A DNA stretch of 64,000 nucleotides from Clostridiaceae bacterium (GCA_022641775.1 JALCDS010000004.1:34205-98204), one strand, 5' to 3'; positions 17,608-26,782 are shown, counted from the first letter of the stretch. Notes: generated from the sequence alone by a model not told the origin. Translations and numbers: made by a program.

Positions 17608-18273
17608 ATGATAGATAAAAATCCTTTAAAAATCCGAAAAATGTTCGATGAAATTTCATCAAAATACAATTTTATGAATAATCTTATTTCCCTCGGGCTT
17701 CATAGAGTTATAAAACGGTGCGCAATCAATGAATTAGAAATCCCATACGGAGTTAAAATACTTGACTGCTGTACCGGAACCGGTGATATTCCTAAACTTA
17801 TAAAAGAGAAAAAACCGGAAGCTAAAATTACTGCAATAGACTTTTCTCCCAAAATGCTAAAAATTGCGAGAAAAAATGTAAAAGATGTTGAATTTATTCA
17901 ATCTGATTGCACATTTTTACCGTTTTATGATTCTGAATTCAGCATCATAACAATATTTTTTGGGCTAAGAAATATTGAAAAAAGACAGTCCGCAATAGTA
18001 GAAATGAAACGAGTCTTAAAAACCGATGGCCAACTTTTACATCTGGATTTTGGTAAAAACAAAATCCCCGATTGCGTTTTCACGTTTGTTGTTTGGTTAT
18101 GGGCAAAAATATTTATGAAAAATACTGATGCCTACGAATATTTACTAAATTCAAAAGAAGAATTTTTATCATCAGTAGATTTAATTAAAGAATTTGAACA
18201 CAACGGTTTTAGATTAAAAAAAGAAAAGAAATTTTTATTTGGCACAATTGCAATGCAAATTTTTACAAAATAA
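17608..18273 (+). CDS. MenG/UbiE-family quinone C-methyltransferase
   Basis: A 221-residue SAM methyltransferase with the UbiE/COQ5 signatures: an N-terminal FDEISSKYNFMNNLISLGLH, motif I ILDCCTGTGDIP (SAM site), and FFGLRNIEKR followed by EMKRVLKTDG. The family methylates demethylmenaquinone or a demethylated ubiquinone precursor. No other quinone gene is near, so the substrate is not shown. The ribosome site is weak (AAGG about 15 bases before the ATG); the promoter region is shared with the divergent DUF4127 gene. Confidence 0.85.
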   Translation: MIDKNPLKIRKMFDEISSKYNFMNNLISLGLHRVIKRCAINELEIPYGVKILDCCTGTGDIPKLIKEKKPEAKITAIDFSPKMLKIARKNVKDVEFIQSDCTFLPFYDSEFSIITIFFGLRNIEKRQSAIVEMKRVLKTDGQLLHLDFGKNKIPDCVFTFVVWLWAKIFMKNTDAYEYLLNSKEEFLSSVDLIKEFEHNGFRLKKEKKFLFGTIAMQIFTK

Positions 18274-18360
18274 ACTTTGCCCAAAGAAATATTAATATAT
18301 ATGGTAATGAAAAATTTTATCAAAACGTTTATCTTTTGACATGAAGAAAGGAGTATCAAT

Positions 18361-18843
18361 ATGTCAACAGATTTAATGTTACGGGAGCCTGAATTGTATT
18401 TTGACAGTATTCATCAAGAATTGAACAACTTTTTAAGGGATACGTTTTTAACACAAGCATTTGCGAACCCTCTAAATATCAAAAAAATGGCAACATGGCG
18501 TCCTGCAGTAGAAATCAAACAAAATGATAAAAATTACAAGGTAAAAGTTCAACTTCCGGGAGTCAAACCTGAGGATATAAATGTCGAAATGGATAATGAT
18601 TTCATGACGATAACCGCAGAAATTCAGGAAGAAACCGAAAAAAAATCGGAAGAAGAAACAAATGAAAAATACAACACATCAGAATTTCGATATGGCAAAT
18701 ATCAACGAACAATTTCGTTTGATAAACCGATAAAAACAGATGAGGCAAAAGCAACTTATAAAAACGGCCTTTTAACCATAATTATTCCAAAACAAAAATT
18801 TGAGAATAAAAAACATCATCAAATCGAAATAAAATCAGAATAA
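18361..18843 (+). CDS. Hsp20/alpha-crystallin small heat-shock protein
   Basis: A 160-residue ATP-independent holdase. The alpha-crystallin domain spans about residues 45-150, with WRPAVEIKQNDKNYKV, VQLPGVKPEDINVEM and the C-terminal GLLTIIIPK motif. The N-terminal 40 residues are variable, as usual. A strong AAAGGAG site precedes the ATG. It forms a single-gene unit ended by a strong terminator. I see no clear CIRCE or other heat-shock operator upstream. Confidence 0.93.
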   Translation: MSTDLMLREPELYFDSIHQELNNFLRDTFLTQAFANPLNIKKMATWRPAVEIKQNDKNYKVKVQLPGVKPEDINVEMDNDFMTITAEIQEETEKKSEEETNEKYNTSEFRYGKYQRTISFDKPIKTDEAKATYKNGLLTIIIPKQKFENKKHHQIEIKSE

Positions 18844-18878
18844 AAAAGAGGCGAATGCAAAATGCATTCGCCTCTTTT
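18844..18878. terminator. Strong bidirectional terminator
   Basis: Perfect 16-bp stem AAAAGAGGCGAATGCA / TGCATTCGCCTCTTTT with a 3-base loop. It serves the Hsp20 gene and the converging DUF805 gene. Confidence 0.93.
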
Positions 18879-18890
18879 CAAAACTATTTA

Positions 18891-19295
18891 TTAATATAGT
18901 GGAGATGCAGGACCGAATTTGTTATCTTCATCTGTTCCAGGGAGACAACCAAACATAATAAATCCTACAATTGCAACAATTACATTTATTAGCGGAATAA
19001 AATTACCTACAATAAATGCTACAAGATACCAACCGCTGATATTCAAATCATGCAATCTTCTTGCACTAAGACTTAACTGTGTCGGTAAAAATAAAAGCAT
19101 TAATATAAAACTGATAACAGGACCTACTGTCATTGCATTCATATTACTTACCGCGCCGCCAATCATAGTAATCATTACGCCAAGGAATCCTGTCAAAAGC
19201 CCAACTGTAACACAGAAAATCCAAATTTCTTTTCTACAAGCTCTGCCTGTATAATTAAATGTGTTCTTAAATTCATGTCTCAATACATCAAACAT
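18891..19295 (-). CDS. DUF805 membrane protein
   Basis: A 134-residue inner-membrane protein with about four hydrophobic helices. The DUF805 signature is clear: an N-terminal FNYTGRACRKEIW block, a central ARRLHDLNISGWY motif and a C-terminal CLPGTDEDNKFGP. I chose the ATG at 19295, since AAAGGAG lies just upstream; the ATG at 19310 would lie before that site. Function of the family is unknown. Confidence 0.88.
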   Translation of the reverse strand: MFDVLRHEFKNTFNYTGRACRKEIWIFCVTVGLLTGFLGVMITMIGGAVSNMNAMTVGPVISFILMLLFLPTQLSLSARRLHDLNISGWYLVAFIVGNFIPLINVIVAIVGFIMFGCLPGTDEDNKFGPASPLY

Positions 19296-19366
19296 ATAAT
19301 CTCCTTTCAAATAATAACTTTTTTAGTATAACACTTTTTTTTTATTTCCTATCATTATTTTGGATG

Positions 19367-19402
19367 AAAAAAAGACTGTTTAAATATAAACAGTCTTTTT
19401 TT
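19367..19402. terminator. Intrinsic terminator after rpsP
   Basis: Perfect 16-bp stem (AAAAAAAGACTGTTTA and its complement) with a 4-base loop and T runs. It lies between the rpsP stop and the start of the DUF805 gene, both on the minus strand. Confidence 0.9.
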
Positions 19403-19424
19403 GATTAAATTATGAAATTTTATC

Positions 19425-19799
19425 TTATTCAGCTTTTGCTTCTTCAGCAGGTGCTTCTTCAGCAGGAGCTTCAGCAGCTTGAGCTTTAGCTTCTTCTGCA
19501 GCTTTAGCTTTTGCTTGAGCTTTCTTTGAAAGTTTTACTGATTCAGGTTTTTTGTAGTTCAAAGAACCGTCTTCATTAGCGTTAGCAATTAAGAATGCAA
19601 CCATCTTAGTCGGTTGAGCACCTTTCTTAATCCAAGCCTTAGCACTTTCAACATCAAGTTTCATTGCTTTAGTTTTCGGATTGTAGTGACCTAATTCTTC
19701 AATAGGTTTGCCATCACGTTTTGAAGTTGAATTTACAACAACTACTCTGTATACAGGTTCTTTTTTAGCACCTAATCTTGTCAATCTTACTTTTAACAT
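19425..19799 (-). CDS. rpsP: 30S ribosomal protein S16
   Basis: The 124-residue product starts MLKVRLTRLGAKKEPVYRVVV, the S16 hallmark, and includes RDGKPIEELGHYNP. About 40 C-terminal residues form an extra Ala/Glu/Lys-rich tail not needed for the fold. I chose the ATG at 19799 (after GAAGGAAATTAAAA), not the in-frame ATG at 19841. It stands apart from rimM, trmD and rplS, which often accompany it. Confidence 0.95.
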   Translation of the reverse strand: MLKVRLTRLGAKKEPVYRVVVVNSTSKRDGKPIEELGHYNPKTKAMKLDVESAKAWIKKGAQPTKMVAFLIANANEDGSLNYKKPESVKLSKKAQAKAKAAEEAKAQAAEAPAEEAPAEEAKAE

Positions 19800-20006
19800 T
19801 TTTAATTTCCTTCTTTTAGTTTCTAACTTATCGAAATCCAAGCGCCGCTTCTCAAATTTCTGAACTTTAGGTTGAGGAAAACCTTAGTCCATCCATATAA
19901 AACCATAAATAAGCATAATAATCAAGCTAAACATTAAAAAAAATTACATTAATAATTTATATGTTTTTTCTGCTATAATATCCTTCGTATCTTAGGAAGT
20001 AATTTT

Positions 20007-20483
20007 ATGAAAGTAGAGGGACTTACCCCAAATATAAACCAATACATGCCAAAATCTGTCCGTTTTTTCTCGAAATATAGAAAAATGATGGGAGAGAGGC
20101 AAGATATCATCCTGAACGCAGTAGGGACAGGTGTTGTTGCGCCAATTTTTATAAATTATAACTCTCTTTCAAAATCAGATAAAAATACAAAAACATATTC
20201 CGCACTCCGTCAAACAGCAATGGCAATAATCGCTGTAGTTGTGCAAGCCGGAATTACAATTCCTATAGACAAATACATAGATAAAATGATTAAAAAAGGT
20301 CAATTGGGCGACAAATTCACTTTACAAAATCCTGAAAATATAAAAGCTTTCAGAAGAATCCTCCCGCTTGGCGTTGCCCTATTTACGATACCATTTTCTT
20401 GTTGGATTCTAAACAAAACTTATCCAAAATTTATGGACAAATTTTTTCCCAAAATATCAAATAATAAGGAGATTAAAAAATGA
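20007..20483 (+). CDS. Small membrane protein, pair 1 first gene
   Basis: A 158-residue protein of no named family with about three hydrophobic segments (around residues 35-50, 68-88 and 115-135). It contains INYNSLSKSDKNTKTYSALRQ, a variant of a motif also in the genes at 56856 and 57320. Promoter TATAAT lies at 19976-19981 and AGGAAG before the ATG. Its stop overlaps the start of the next gene (ATGA), so the two are translated together. Function unknown; inner-membrane location inferred. Confidence 0.72.
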   Translation: MKVEGLTPNINQYMPKSVRFFSKYRKMMGERQDIILNAVGTGVVAPIFINYNSLSKSDKNTKTYSALRQTAMAIIAVVVQAGITIPIDKYIDKMIKKGQLGDKFTLQNPENIKAFRRILPLGVALFTIPFSCWILNKTYPKFMDKFFPKISNNKEIKK

Positions 20484-21067
20484 AAATCTCCAAAATAACT
20501 GATATTTGTATTAACAAACCTCTAAAGAAATTCGCAAATTCAAAATCTATGGAATTTGTTTGTAAAAAATACAGGGAAAATAATTCTAAATTTATAACGG
20601 CACTTTCCGTGGGTTCAATAGTTGCAAAAGACAGTTATGGCTGCTTTATTTATGTATGGCAAAACGAACATAACAAAGATATTCCGAAAGATAAGAAAAA
20701 ATTTATATCAGGACTAGATATTGCAAACGGAAGTTTGATGATTTTGGCGCAAATACTTGCATATATGACAATTTCTAAAAAAGCCGTACAGGCAAAACTT
20801 TTTGACAAAGTTTTGGGCAAATATTTTAAAATAGAAAATTTTCAAAAAATTCAAAAAAACATGAAAAATATTAATGCAGAAGAATTTCAAAAAAGTTTCG
20901 ACAAAAATAAAGAAGATATAGAGGTGGCATTTACTCATTTTGCAACACTTTTGACCACAACTATATTAGCAAAAAGAGTTATCGTTCCATATATCGCAAC
21001 ACCGCTTGCAGATTTTTACAAAAAAACTGTTGATAAAAAACACTCCAAACCCTCTCATAATGCTTAA
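20480..21067 (+). CDS. Small membrane protein, pair 1 second gene
   Basis: A 195-residue protein with three hydrophobic stretches (about residues 40-58, 75-100 and 150-172) and a lysine-rich middle. Its layout parallels the second gene of the pair at 57320: hydrophobic, charged KDKKKF turn, hydrophobic, charged coil, hydrophobic. It starts within the stop of the preceding gene after GGAGATTAAAAA. No domain recognised. Confidence 0.7.
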   Translation: MKISKITDICINKPLKKFANSKSMEFVCKKYRENNSKFITALSVGSIVAKDSYGCFIYVWQNEHNKDIPKDKKKFISGLDIANGSLMILAQILAYMTISKKAVQAKLFDKVLGKYFKIENFQKIQKNMKNINAEEFQKSFDKNKEDIEVAFTHFATLLTTTILAKRVIVPYIATPLADFYKKTVDKKHSKPSHNA

Positions 21068-21145
21068 CTTTTCTTTACAAAAAGAGCAATTTTCAAAAAG
21101 AAAAATACTTTATATAAATATAATATTAAGAGAAAAGGATATGTT

Positions 21146-21706
21146 ATGACATCAACAAATCAATCAGTAAATCTTAATTTAGTTTCATCAGATAAGTTCA
21201 ATACCAATAGCACACTAAAAAACATCTACGGAACTTATGCTAATTACATTCAAAAACAATTAGCAACTTATTCAATTTATACTGCAGATTTGTCAAAATT
21301 CCAATTCAGCTCAAATCCAAACGAAGTATTATCTCAAATGCTTTCAGGTTCAAAGAAAGATATGATTATAAACAATCATATGGCAAGACTTGATAAACAC
21401 AATGCTTACGTTGACGGTTTGATTGATAATTACAAAAATAAAGAAAAAGTTCTTGAAGCAACTAAACAAGCTGCACATGATCAATCAAAAGCTATATTTT
21501 CAAAATATAATGTAGGCAATTCATCACAATTATATAAATTAAATAATTTAAGCGCTAACGAAAAGAAAGCTCAAAATCTTCCTTTTGTAAGCAACTCTGA
21601 TTTGAGCACTGTTCAATCTTCAGAAAAAGCTGTATCTGAAGCAGATATGGACTTCACATCTGCATTACAAACAGCTAATGAAGAATCACACCGCATCGTA
21701 TCTTAA
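21146..21706 (+). CDS. Hypothetical helical protein
   Basis: A 186-residue hydrophilic protein rich in Ser, Asn, Lys and Gln, with no signal peptide, membrane segment or cysteine. The central part (about residues 75-125) is predicted helical. The ATG follows AGAAAAGGAT at good spacing. Strong coding character but no family recognised. It lies between the first membrane pair and rpsO on the same strand. Confidence 0.65.
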   Translation: MTSTNQSVNLNLVSSDKFNTNSTLKNIYGTYANYIQKQLATYSIYTADLSKFQFSSNPNEVLSQMLSGSKKDMIINNHMARLDKHNAYVDGLIDNYKNKEKVLEATKQAAHDQSKAIFSKYNVGNSSQLYKLNNLSANEKKAQNLPFVSNSDLSTVQSSEKAVSEADMDFTSALQTANEESHRIVS

Positions 21707-21818
21707 TTATTTTTAATATTGAGCTTTTACATGTATTGATTTTTTTCTTTGACCATATTATTATGGGCTTTGTAGAGTGCTTACGCCAATAATCACTCAA
21801 CAAAATAAAGGAAAAATT

Positions 21819-22088
21819 ATGTCAATTAATTTGAAAAACAAACAAGAACTCGTTAAAAAATTCGGCTCAAATGACAAAGATACAGGTTCAACTTCAGTTC
21901 AAGTAGCTATGTTAAGCCAAAAAATTAACGAATTAACCGAACACTTAAAATCTAATCAAAAAGATTTCGCCACAAAAAGAGGTCTTTTGATGATGGTAGG
22001 TAAAAGAAAAAGATTACTTTCTTACTTGAAGTCTCAAAATATTGAAGAATACAGAAGCTTGGTTAAGAAATTAAACTTAAGAGGTTAA
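21819..22088 (+). CDS. rpsO: 30S ribosomal protein S15
   Basis: The 89-residue product starts MSINLKNKQELVKKFG and has the S15 core DTGSTSVQVAMLSQKINELT and GKRKRLLSYLK. I chose the ATG at 21819, preceded by AAAGGAAAAATT, over the in-frame ATG at 21777. The leader includes GAGTG...CACTC complementary ends (about 21776-21800) that could form the kind of structure S15 often uses for self-repression; this is inference. A strong terminator follows. Confidence 0.95.
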   Translation: MSINLKNKQELVKKFGSNDKDTGSTSVQVAMLSQKINELTEHLKSNQKDFATKRGLLMMVGKRKRLLSYLKSQNIEEYRSLVKKLNLRG

Positions 22089-22100
22089 TTAAAACATTCA

Positions 22101-22134
22101 AAAGACCACTCTTTTTAAAGAGTGGTCTTTTTTT
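22101..22134 (+). terminator. Intrinsic terminator after rpsO
   Basis: Perfect 14-bp stem AAAGACCACTCTTT / AAAGAGTGGTCTTT with a 2-base centre and trailing T run. Confidence 0.93.
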
Positions 22135-22158
22135 ATTAAATAAGAAAAGAGCGCATTT

Positions 22159-23328
22159 ATGAAAACATTAAAATCTAACAGGTTACATATCGGAATTTTT
22201 GGGAAAACAAATGTCGGAAAATCTTCTATCTTAAATAGAATTACAAACCAAGATGTTTCTATAGTTTCTGAAATAGCAGGTACAACAACCGATGTTGTTG
22301 AAAAGTCTATGGAACTTTTACCTATAGGACCTGTAAATTTTTTAGATACAGCAGGTATCAACGACAAAACGGCTCTTTCTAAAGAAAGAATTGAAAAAAC
22401 TTTAAAAATAATAAATCGTTGTGATGTAGCTGTAATAGTTACAGAACCAGATAAAAATGATGAATATGAAGAAAAACTTATCGAAAAATTTAAAGAGCTT
22501 GAAATTCCATATTTAATTGTCATAAACAAATGTGATGATTTGAATTTTCAAGACAAAGAAAACGAACTTTATACATCAGCACTCAATGACAAAGATCTGA
22601 CATTCAGATTTAAAAAAGCTTTGGTAAAACTTTTGCCTGACGATTTCATCAATACGCCAAAAATCGCAGGAGATTTAATTCCCCCAAAAAGTACCGTGGT
22701 TCTTGTAATTCCTGTTGATAAAGAAGCTCCAAAGGGGAGAATAATTCTTCCTCAAGTCCAAACTATGAGAGATTTACTGGATAGTGATGTTTTGAGTTAT
22801 GTCGTAAAGGAAACCGAATTAAAAGAAGCTTTGGATAATTTAAAAGTTCCGCCATCACTTGTCGTAACCGATTCTCAAGCGTTCAAATTTGTAAGTGAAA
22901 TTGTACCTGAAAGTGTACCGCTTACTTCTTTTTCAATGCTTTTTGCAAGATTAAAAGGGGACTTAGATGAATTTGTCAAAGGTGCAAAAGCTATTGATAA
23001 ATTAAAAGACGGCGACAAAGTTTTAATTTTGGAAAGCTGCACACACCACGCAATAGAAGATGACATCGGACGAGTAAAGATTCCGAAATGGTTGAAGGCT
23101 AAGACAGGTAAAAATTTAGAAATAGAAAATTATGCAGGACATGATTTTCCTGATATCACAAAATACGCTCTTGTAATACATTGCGGAGCTTGTATGACAA
23201 ATCGCCGTGAAGTTTTATCGAGAATTTTGATAGCAAACAAGGCAAATATTCCGATAACAAATTACGGAGTTACAATTTCATATTGTCTGGGAATCTTACC
23301 AAGAGCTTTGAAAATATTTAAAAAATAA
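22159..23328 (+). CDS. hydF: [FeFe]-hydrogenase maturation GTPase HydF
   Basis: HydF is the scaffold that receives the 2Fe subcluster made by HydE and HydG and loads it into the hydrogenase. The 389-residue product has an Era-type GTPase domain (GKTNVGKSS, DTAG, NKCD), a middle dimerisation region, and the C-terminal iron-sulfur ligands ESCTHHAIEDDIGRVKIP and HCGACMTNRREVLSRI. HydE, HydG and the hydrogenase are not in the window. The site before the ATG (AGAAAAGAG) is modest. Confidence 0.95.
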   Translation: MKTLKSNRLHIGIFGKTNVGKSSILNRITNQDVSIVSEIAGTTTDVVEKSMELLPIGPVNFLDTAGINDKTALSKERIEKTLKIINRCDVAVIVTEPDKNDEYEEKLIEKFKELEIPYLIVINKCDDLNFQDKENELYTSALNDKDLTFRFKKALVKLLPDDFINTPKIAGDLIPPKSTVVLVIPVDKEAPKGRIILPQVQTMRDLLDSDVLSYVVKETELKEALDNLKVPPSLVVTDSQAFKFVSEIVPESVPLTSFSMLFARLKGDLDEFVKGAKAIDKLKDGDKVLILESCTHHAIEDDIGRVKIPKWLKAKTGKNLEIENYAGHDFPDITKYALVIHCGACMTNRREVLSRILIANKANIPITNYGVTISYCLGILPRALKIFKK

Positions 23329-23331
23329 AAC

Positions 23332-24009
23332 TTAAAACGTTAGCCCTTGCATATCTACATAACCGCTATACCCGTAGTCTGCCAAATCTTGAAGAGAGTA
23401 TACACGTTCAATTACGCCATCATCGTGATTAACTTCTTGAAAATCACCTATTGCTTGATTCCCGTTTTGACCATCTTTATCGTTATGAACAAGTAAATAT
23501 TCGCCGTTTTTATCTTTTTTACGAATATTTGCGTTCCCTTCAATAGTTATAACTTTACCACCTTTAACTTCTTTTATGATTCCGGTATGACTTGCATGAC
23601 GTGTAACCATTTTACCATCTGAAGTTTTAACAGTATATGGAGCTTTAAAAATTATAATATCTCCTGTTTGAAACGTATCAAAATGTGGAGCAGTTTCATT
23701 TTGGTATTTGGATTCGTGGTAGCGTCCATGAAAAAGTGCCCAATTCTTTAAACCGGAAACATTTGGGTATAAATATTCTCCATTATTTTTAATCCCAAAA
23801 GGATTAAATCCCAGTGCCATTTGATAAACATAATTTACAGTATCCGCGCACCATTGTTCTTCCCGTCCTTGAGTAATTTTCAAATATTCATTGCTATCTG
23901 CCGTAACATGGTTTCGCACCAACATTTCAGCTTCGGAAACGACTTTCGCTTTATTATCCTTTCGCCAAGGAATATTTTGATATGACATTATACTGTTATT
24001 TACAGACAT
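23332..24009 (-). CDS. CHAP-domain amidase/peptidase-like protein
   Basis: A 225-residue cysteine hydrolase fold of the CHAP type, which usually cuts peptidoglycan cross-links. The catalytic Cys54 lies in EEQWCADTVNYVY and the His in RHASHTGIIKEV; GDIIIFKAP and the VITIEGN strand match the fold. There is no signal peptide, so if it acts on the wall it needs another export route. The ATG has a GGGGTA site. It converges with hydF. Confidence 0.8.
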   Translation of the reverse strand: MSVNNSIMSYQNIPWRKDNKAKVVSEAEMLVRNHVTADSNEYLKITQGREEQWCADTVNYVYQMALGFNPFGIKNNGEYLYPNVSGLKNWALFHGRYHESKYQNETAPHFDTFQTGDIIIFKAPYTVKTSDGKMVTRHASHTGIIKEVKGGKVITIEGNANIRKKDKNGEYLLVHNDKDGQNGNQAIGDFQEVNHDDGVIERVYSLQDLADYGYSGYVDMQGLTF

Positions 24010-24127
24010 AATTTACCCCGTGGATTTCCCTTATCTATATAAAGTCTTTTTCGACACAAAAATTGCCTCAAAACAGCTAACAAATTTTATTTTTATGGTA
24101 TTTATAATATCAGGGGAGAAAGTTTGT

Positions 24128-25063
24128 ATGCGAATATCTGCAATAAGTTCACCATATATAATTCCAAAAAATCCGATAAGAAGAGTTGACACTAACCGAC
24201 AAAATTCTTATTGCAATAATAGTGTTCAAACTCCAACTATTAATTTTACCGGTATTCCAATAAAAAATCTTTACATTAAATTTTTGGAAAACAGATGTGT
24301 AAAACATGCAATTCTGGGTTCCAAAAGGCCTTACTTACCTCTGGATAATGATTTGGCAGAAATCACAAAACCAATTAAACTCAAAGTAGGAAAAAAAGAA
24401 AAAATAAACGGTTTTGACATAAATCCAAATAATTCAGATAAATATGTAATATTTTTACATGGATTTTCTCAAAATATAACTAATAACCAACCTTTATACA
24501 GACAACTTGCAAAATCGAAGTTTGGGATTTTAACCATTGATTATAGAGGCTATGGCAAAAATAGATCTTCAAAAAATACCTCTGAAAATAATATAATGGA
24601 AGATATTCAATCTGCGGTAAATTATTTGAAAGCAAAAGGCGTAAAACGAATAGGTTTAATAGGTCACAGCTTTGGCGGATACTTGGCTGCAAAAACATCT
24701 TCCGTTAACAATTATGATTTTCAAATTCTTGTATCACCAGTAACCTCAATGGAATTTTGGAAAAATAATGTTATGAAACATCCTAAAAAATATCCTATTG
24801 AAATGGCACTAATAAGATATTTGCCAAAATTTAAAGCGCAATATGCAAAAATATATTCTATTGACAAATACATAAAAAATAATACTACACCGACATATGT
24901 TATTCATTCTAAAAATGACAGATATATATCTTCAAGAAGTATCCGTAGATTTATTGATATTATTAAAAATAACAAGCATATTTTAATGCTGCAAAGTGGC
25001 GGACATAGTATGCAGGAAATTAAAATTAAAAAAATTAGTGATATTTTAAATAACGAGTTATAA
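24128..25063 (+). CDS. Alpha/beta hydrolase
   Basis: A 311-residue serine hydrolase fold with YVIFLHGFSQN (oxyanion region), a GLIGHSFGGYLAAK nucleophile elbow, an Asp in SKNDRYIS and a His in SGGHSMQEI. The start is ATG at 24128 behind AGGGGAG and a TATAAT at 24103-24108; the frame stays open upstream to 24020 but that part lacks a site. Residues 1-40 are a non-conserved Asn-rich leader ending in INFTG. Substrate unknown. Confidence 0.82.
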   Translation: MRISAISSPYIIPKNPIRRVDTNRQNSYCNNSVQTPTINFTGIPIKNLYIKFLENRCVKHAILGSKRPYLPLDNDLAEITKPIKLKVGKKEKINGFDINPNNSDKYVIFLHGFSQNITNNQPLYRQLAKSKFGILTIDYRGYGKNRSSKNTSENNIMEDIQSAVNYLKAKGVKRIGLIGHSFGGYLAAKTSSVNNYDFQILVSPVTSMEFWKNNVMKHPKKYPIEMALIRYLPKFKAQYAKIYSIDKYIKNNTTPTYVIHSKNDRYISSRSIRRFIDIIKNNKHILMLQSGGHSMQEIKIKKISDILNNEL

Positions 25064-25073
25064 TATAACTACT

Positions 25074-25418
25074 ATGACAACAGATATTTTAGAAAAACTG
25101 GCAAAATCAAAATTCAGAAGCAAATTCAAATTAAACGAAAAAGATAAAGACTACATAAAATCTAAAGGCTTGGAAACAATAGAACGCCACGCGAAAGATT
25201 TTATTTCAAAACGAATTGCACCTGCAAATCCGACAAATGACGGAAAACAAACTCCGATGAAATGGCATCCCGTTTTCAAAGCTCAACATGCAACAGCCAC
25301 ATGTTGCCGTAATTGCATTTTTAAATGGCATCATTTTGATAAAGATATTGATTTAACTTCATCACAACAAGATTATCTTGTCTCAATCATAATGGAATGG
25401 ATAAAAAATCAATTATAA
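25074..25418 (+). CDS. DUF4186 family protein
   Basis: A 114-residue protein with the DUF4186 pattern: FRSKFKLNEKDKDYIKSKGL, a HAKDFISKRIAPANPTNDGK block, and Cys-rich CCRNCIFKWH that may bind metal. Function unknown. A TATAAT at 25059-25064, overlapping the previous stop codon, lies nine bases from the ATG; no ribosome site is seen. Confidence 0.8.
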   Translation: MTTDILEKLAKSKFRSKFKLNEKDKDYIKSKGLETIERHAKDFISKRIAPANPTNDGKQTPMKWHPVFKAQHATATCCRNCIFKWHHFDKDIDLTSSQQDYLVSIIMEWIKNQL

Positions 25419-25423
25419 TAAAA

Positions 25424-26764
25424 TTATTTTATATATTCACAATAAAATCTGTATGCAACAAATGTTTTTGAAAAATGATTTTTAGGGAGTCCGGCTTTGA
25501 CTTTTAATGAATTCAAAAAATCTTTTTTGTCAGGCAACTGTTCCCAAACAGATGGCAAATAAACCGCCTGATATTCTCCGTCATTAATTATTAACCCGTC
25601 TTTGTTTGGCACAAGTTGAGATAACAAATCATCTTCATCCTCAAATGTCATTTCAACAGGCATTGACAAAATCGATACAGCTATCGATAAATCCTTATAT
25701 TCAACCCTACAAACAGGATTAAATCGAGGGTCAGAAAAAGCTGCATTTTGCGCATTATGAATTAAATCATCAATAAATATTCTATGTGCAATAATAGAAC
25801 CTATGCATCCGCGAAGATTTCCTTCTTCTTCTAAGGTAACAAAACAAGCTCCGCTTTCATAAAAAACAGCAGGAATATTTTCTGCCTTGTAATGAATATG
25901 TTCAAGTCCCGCAAAAATTGCATTTTTACAAATTTCAAGGATTTTGTCGGAATAATATTTTTTCAAAAATTCATTTCTATTACCTTCATATAACATCCAA
26001 GTTCCGTAACCGACTACATTTGACTTGTCACCTGTTACAAATGATGAATTTCTCAAACCGATTCTGATAAGGGAAAAGCCTTCTTTTTCTGCAAAATTCA
26101 AAAGCCCTAAAATGCCGTAATAGCCACATGCCTGACCTTGTTGAAAGTTATGAATTTCATTTGATTCAATCATTTGAGCAGTAACAGAATCTATTTTTTC
26201 GGCTTCTTCACACTTATAAAAATGGCTCAAATCAGATGAAATAACAAATCCGACATTTTTATTAGACCAATAATTATTTATAATTCCTGTAATATCTTCA
26301 TACTTTGCACGACCAACAAGAATTGGAACAATTTTTATATCTTTGTATAAGGTTTGTATTGCAGGCAATTGAACTTCAATTGAATGTTCAGTTTCAAAAG
26401 CTTCATCATTATATTCAACTCTAAAATTTTTATTTAACTCATTATTTATATCTTTATCAATTTTAATTTTTCCAAAAGGAGTTTCCCACGCATCATACGA
26501 AGACAAGACCAGCCCATCAAATGCTACATGATGAGACGGAGCAAAAATTATAAGTGTTTTTAAACCTTTGTCTAAAGATTGCAATCCGGAATATGCTAAC
26601 TCTCCCGAATAAACCAATCCCGCATGAGGGACAATAACTGCACGAGACTTGTACTCATATTGATTTATTGAAGAGCCTTTAAAATATTCCAATTGTTTTT
26701 CTAATTCATCCTTATTTGCAGTATAAAAACTACCTGCAACAGATGGTGATTTTATTTTATTCAT
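25424..26764 (-). CDS. AmmeMemoRadiSam system fused Memo-AMMECR1 protein (B/A)
   Basis: A 446-residue two-domain protein. Residues 1-265 are a Memo-type dioxygenase-like domain (SPSVAGSFYT, VPHAGLVYSGELAYSG, APSHHVAFDG, ISSDLSHFYKCEEA). Residues 270-446 are an AMMECR1 domain with the hallmark LRGCIGSI preceded by CFVTLEE. In many genomes these are separate genes beside a radical SAM enzyme; here they are one chain. I chose the ATG at 26764; a longer frame starting at 26797 would overlap the promoter. The reaction of the system is not established. It is divergent from its radical SAM partner. Confidence 0.93.
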   Translation of the reverse strand: MNKIKSPSVAGSFYTANKDELEKQLEYFKGSSINQYEYKSRAVIVPHAGLVYSGELAYSGLQSLDKGLKTLIIFAPSHHVAFDGLVLSSYDAWETPFGKIKIDKDINNELNKNFRVEYNDEAFETEHSIEVQLPAIQTLYKDIKIVPILVGRAKYEDITGIINNYWSNKNVGFVISSDLSHFYKCEEAEKIDSVTAQMIESNEIHNFQQGQACGYYGILGLLNFAEKEGFSLIRIGLRNSSFVTGDKSNVVGYGTWMLYEGNRNEFLKKYYSDKILEICKNAIFAGLEHIHYKAENIPAVFYESGACFVTLEEEGNLRGCIGSIIAHRIFIDDLIHNAQNAAFSDPRFNPVCRVEYKDLSIAVSILSMPVEMTFEDEDDLLSQLVPNKDGLIINDGEYQAVYLPSVWEQLPDKKDFLNSLKVKAGLPKNHFSKTFVAYRFYCEYIK

Positions 26765-26766
26765 AG

Positions 26767-26782
26767 ATGTATTATAATACAT
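26767..26782. promoter_or_regulatory. Palindromic divergent promoter of the AmmeMemoRadiSam genes
   Basis: A 16-bp perfect palindrome, ATGTATTATAATACAT, lies between the two divergent start codons. It holds TATAAT on the plus strand (26773-26778, seven bases before the ATG at 26786) and TATAAT on the minus strand (26776-26771, six bases before the ATG at 26764). The whole intergenic region is 21 bases, so both mRNAs should be leaderless. -35 boxes would lie inside the opposite coding regions and are weak. Confidence 0.7.

Noticed and set aside
19800..20006. Possible structured leader RNA upstream of rpsP
   Set aside because: Only a short AGGTT...AACCT complement is visible; not enough to call a regulatory RNA.
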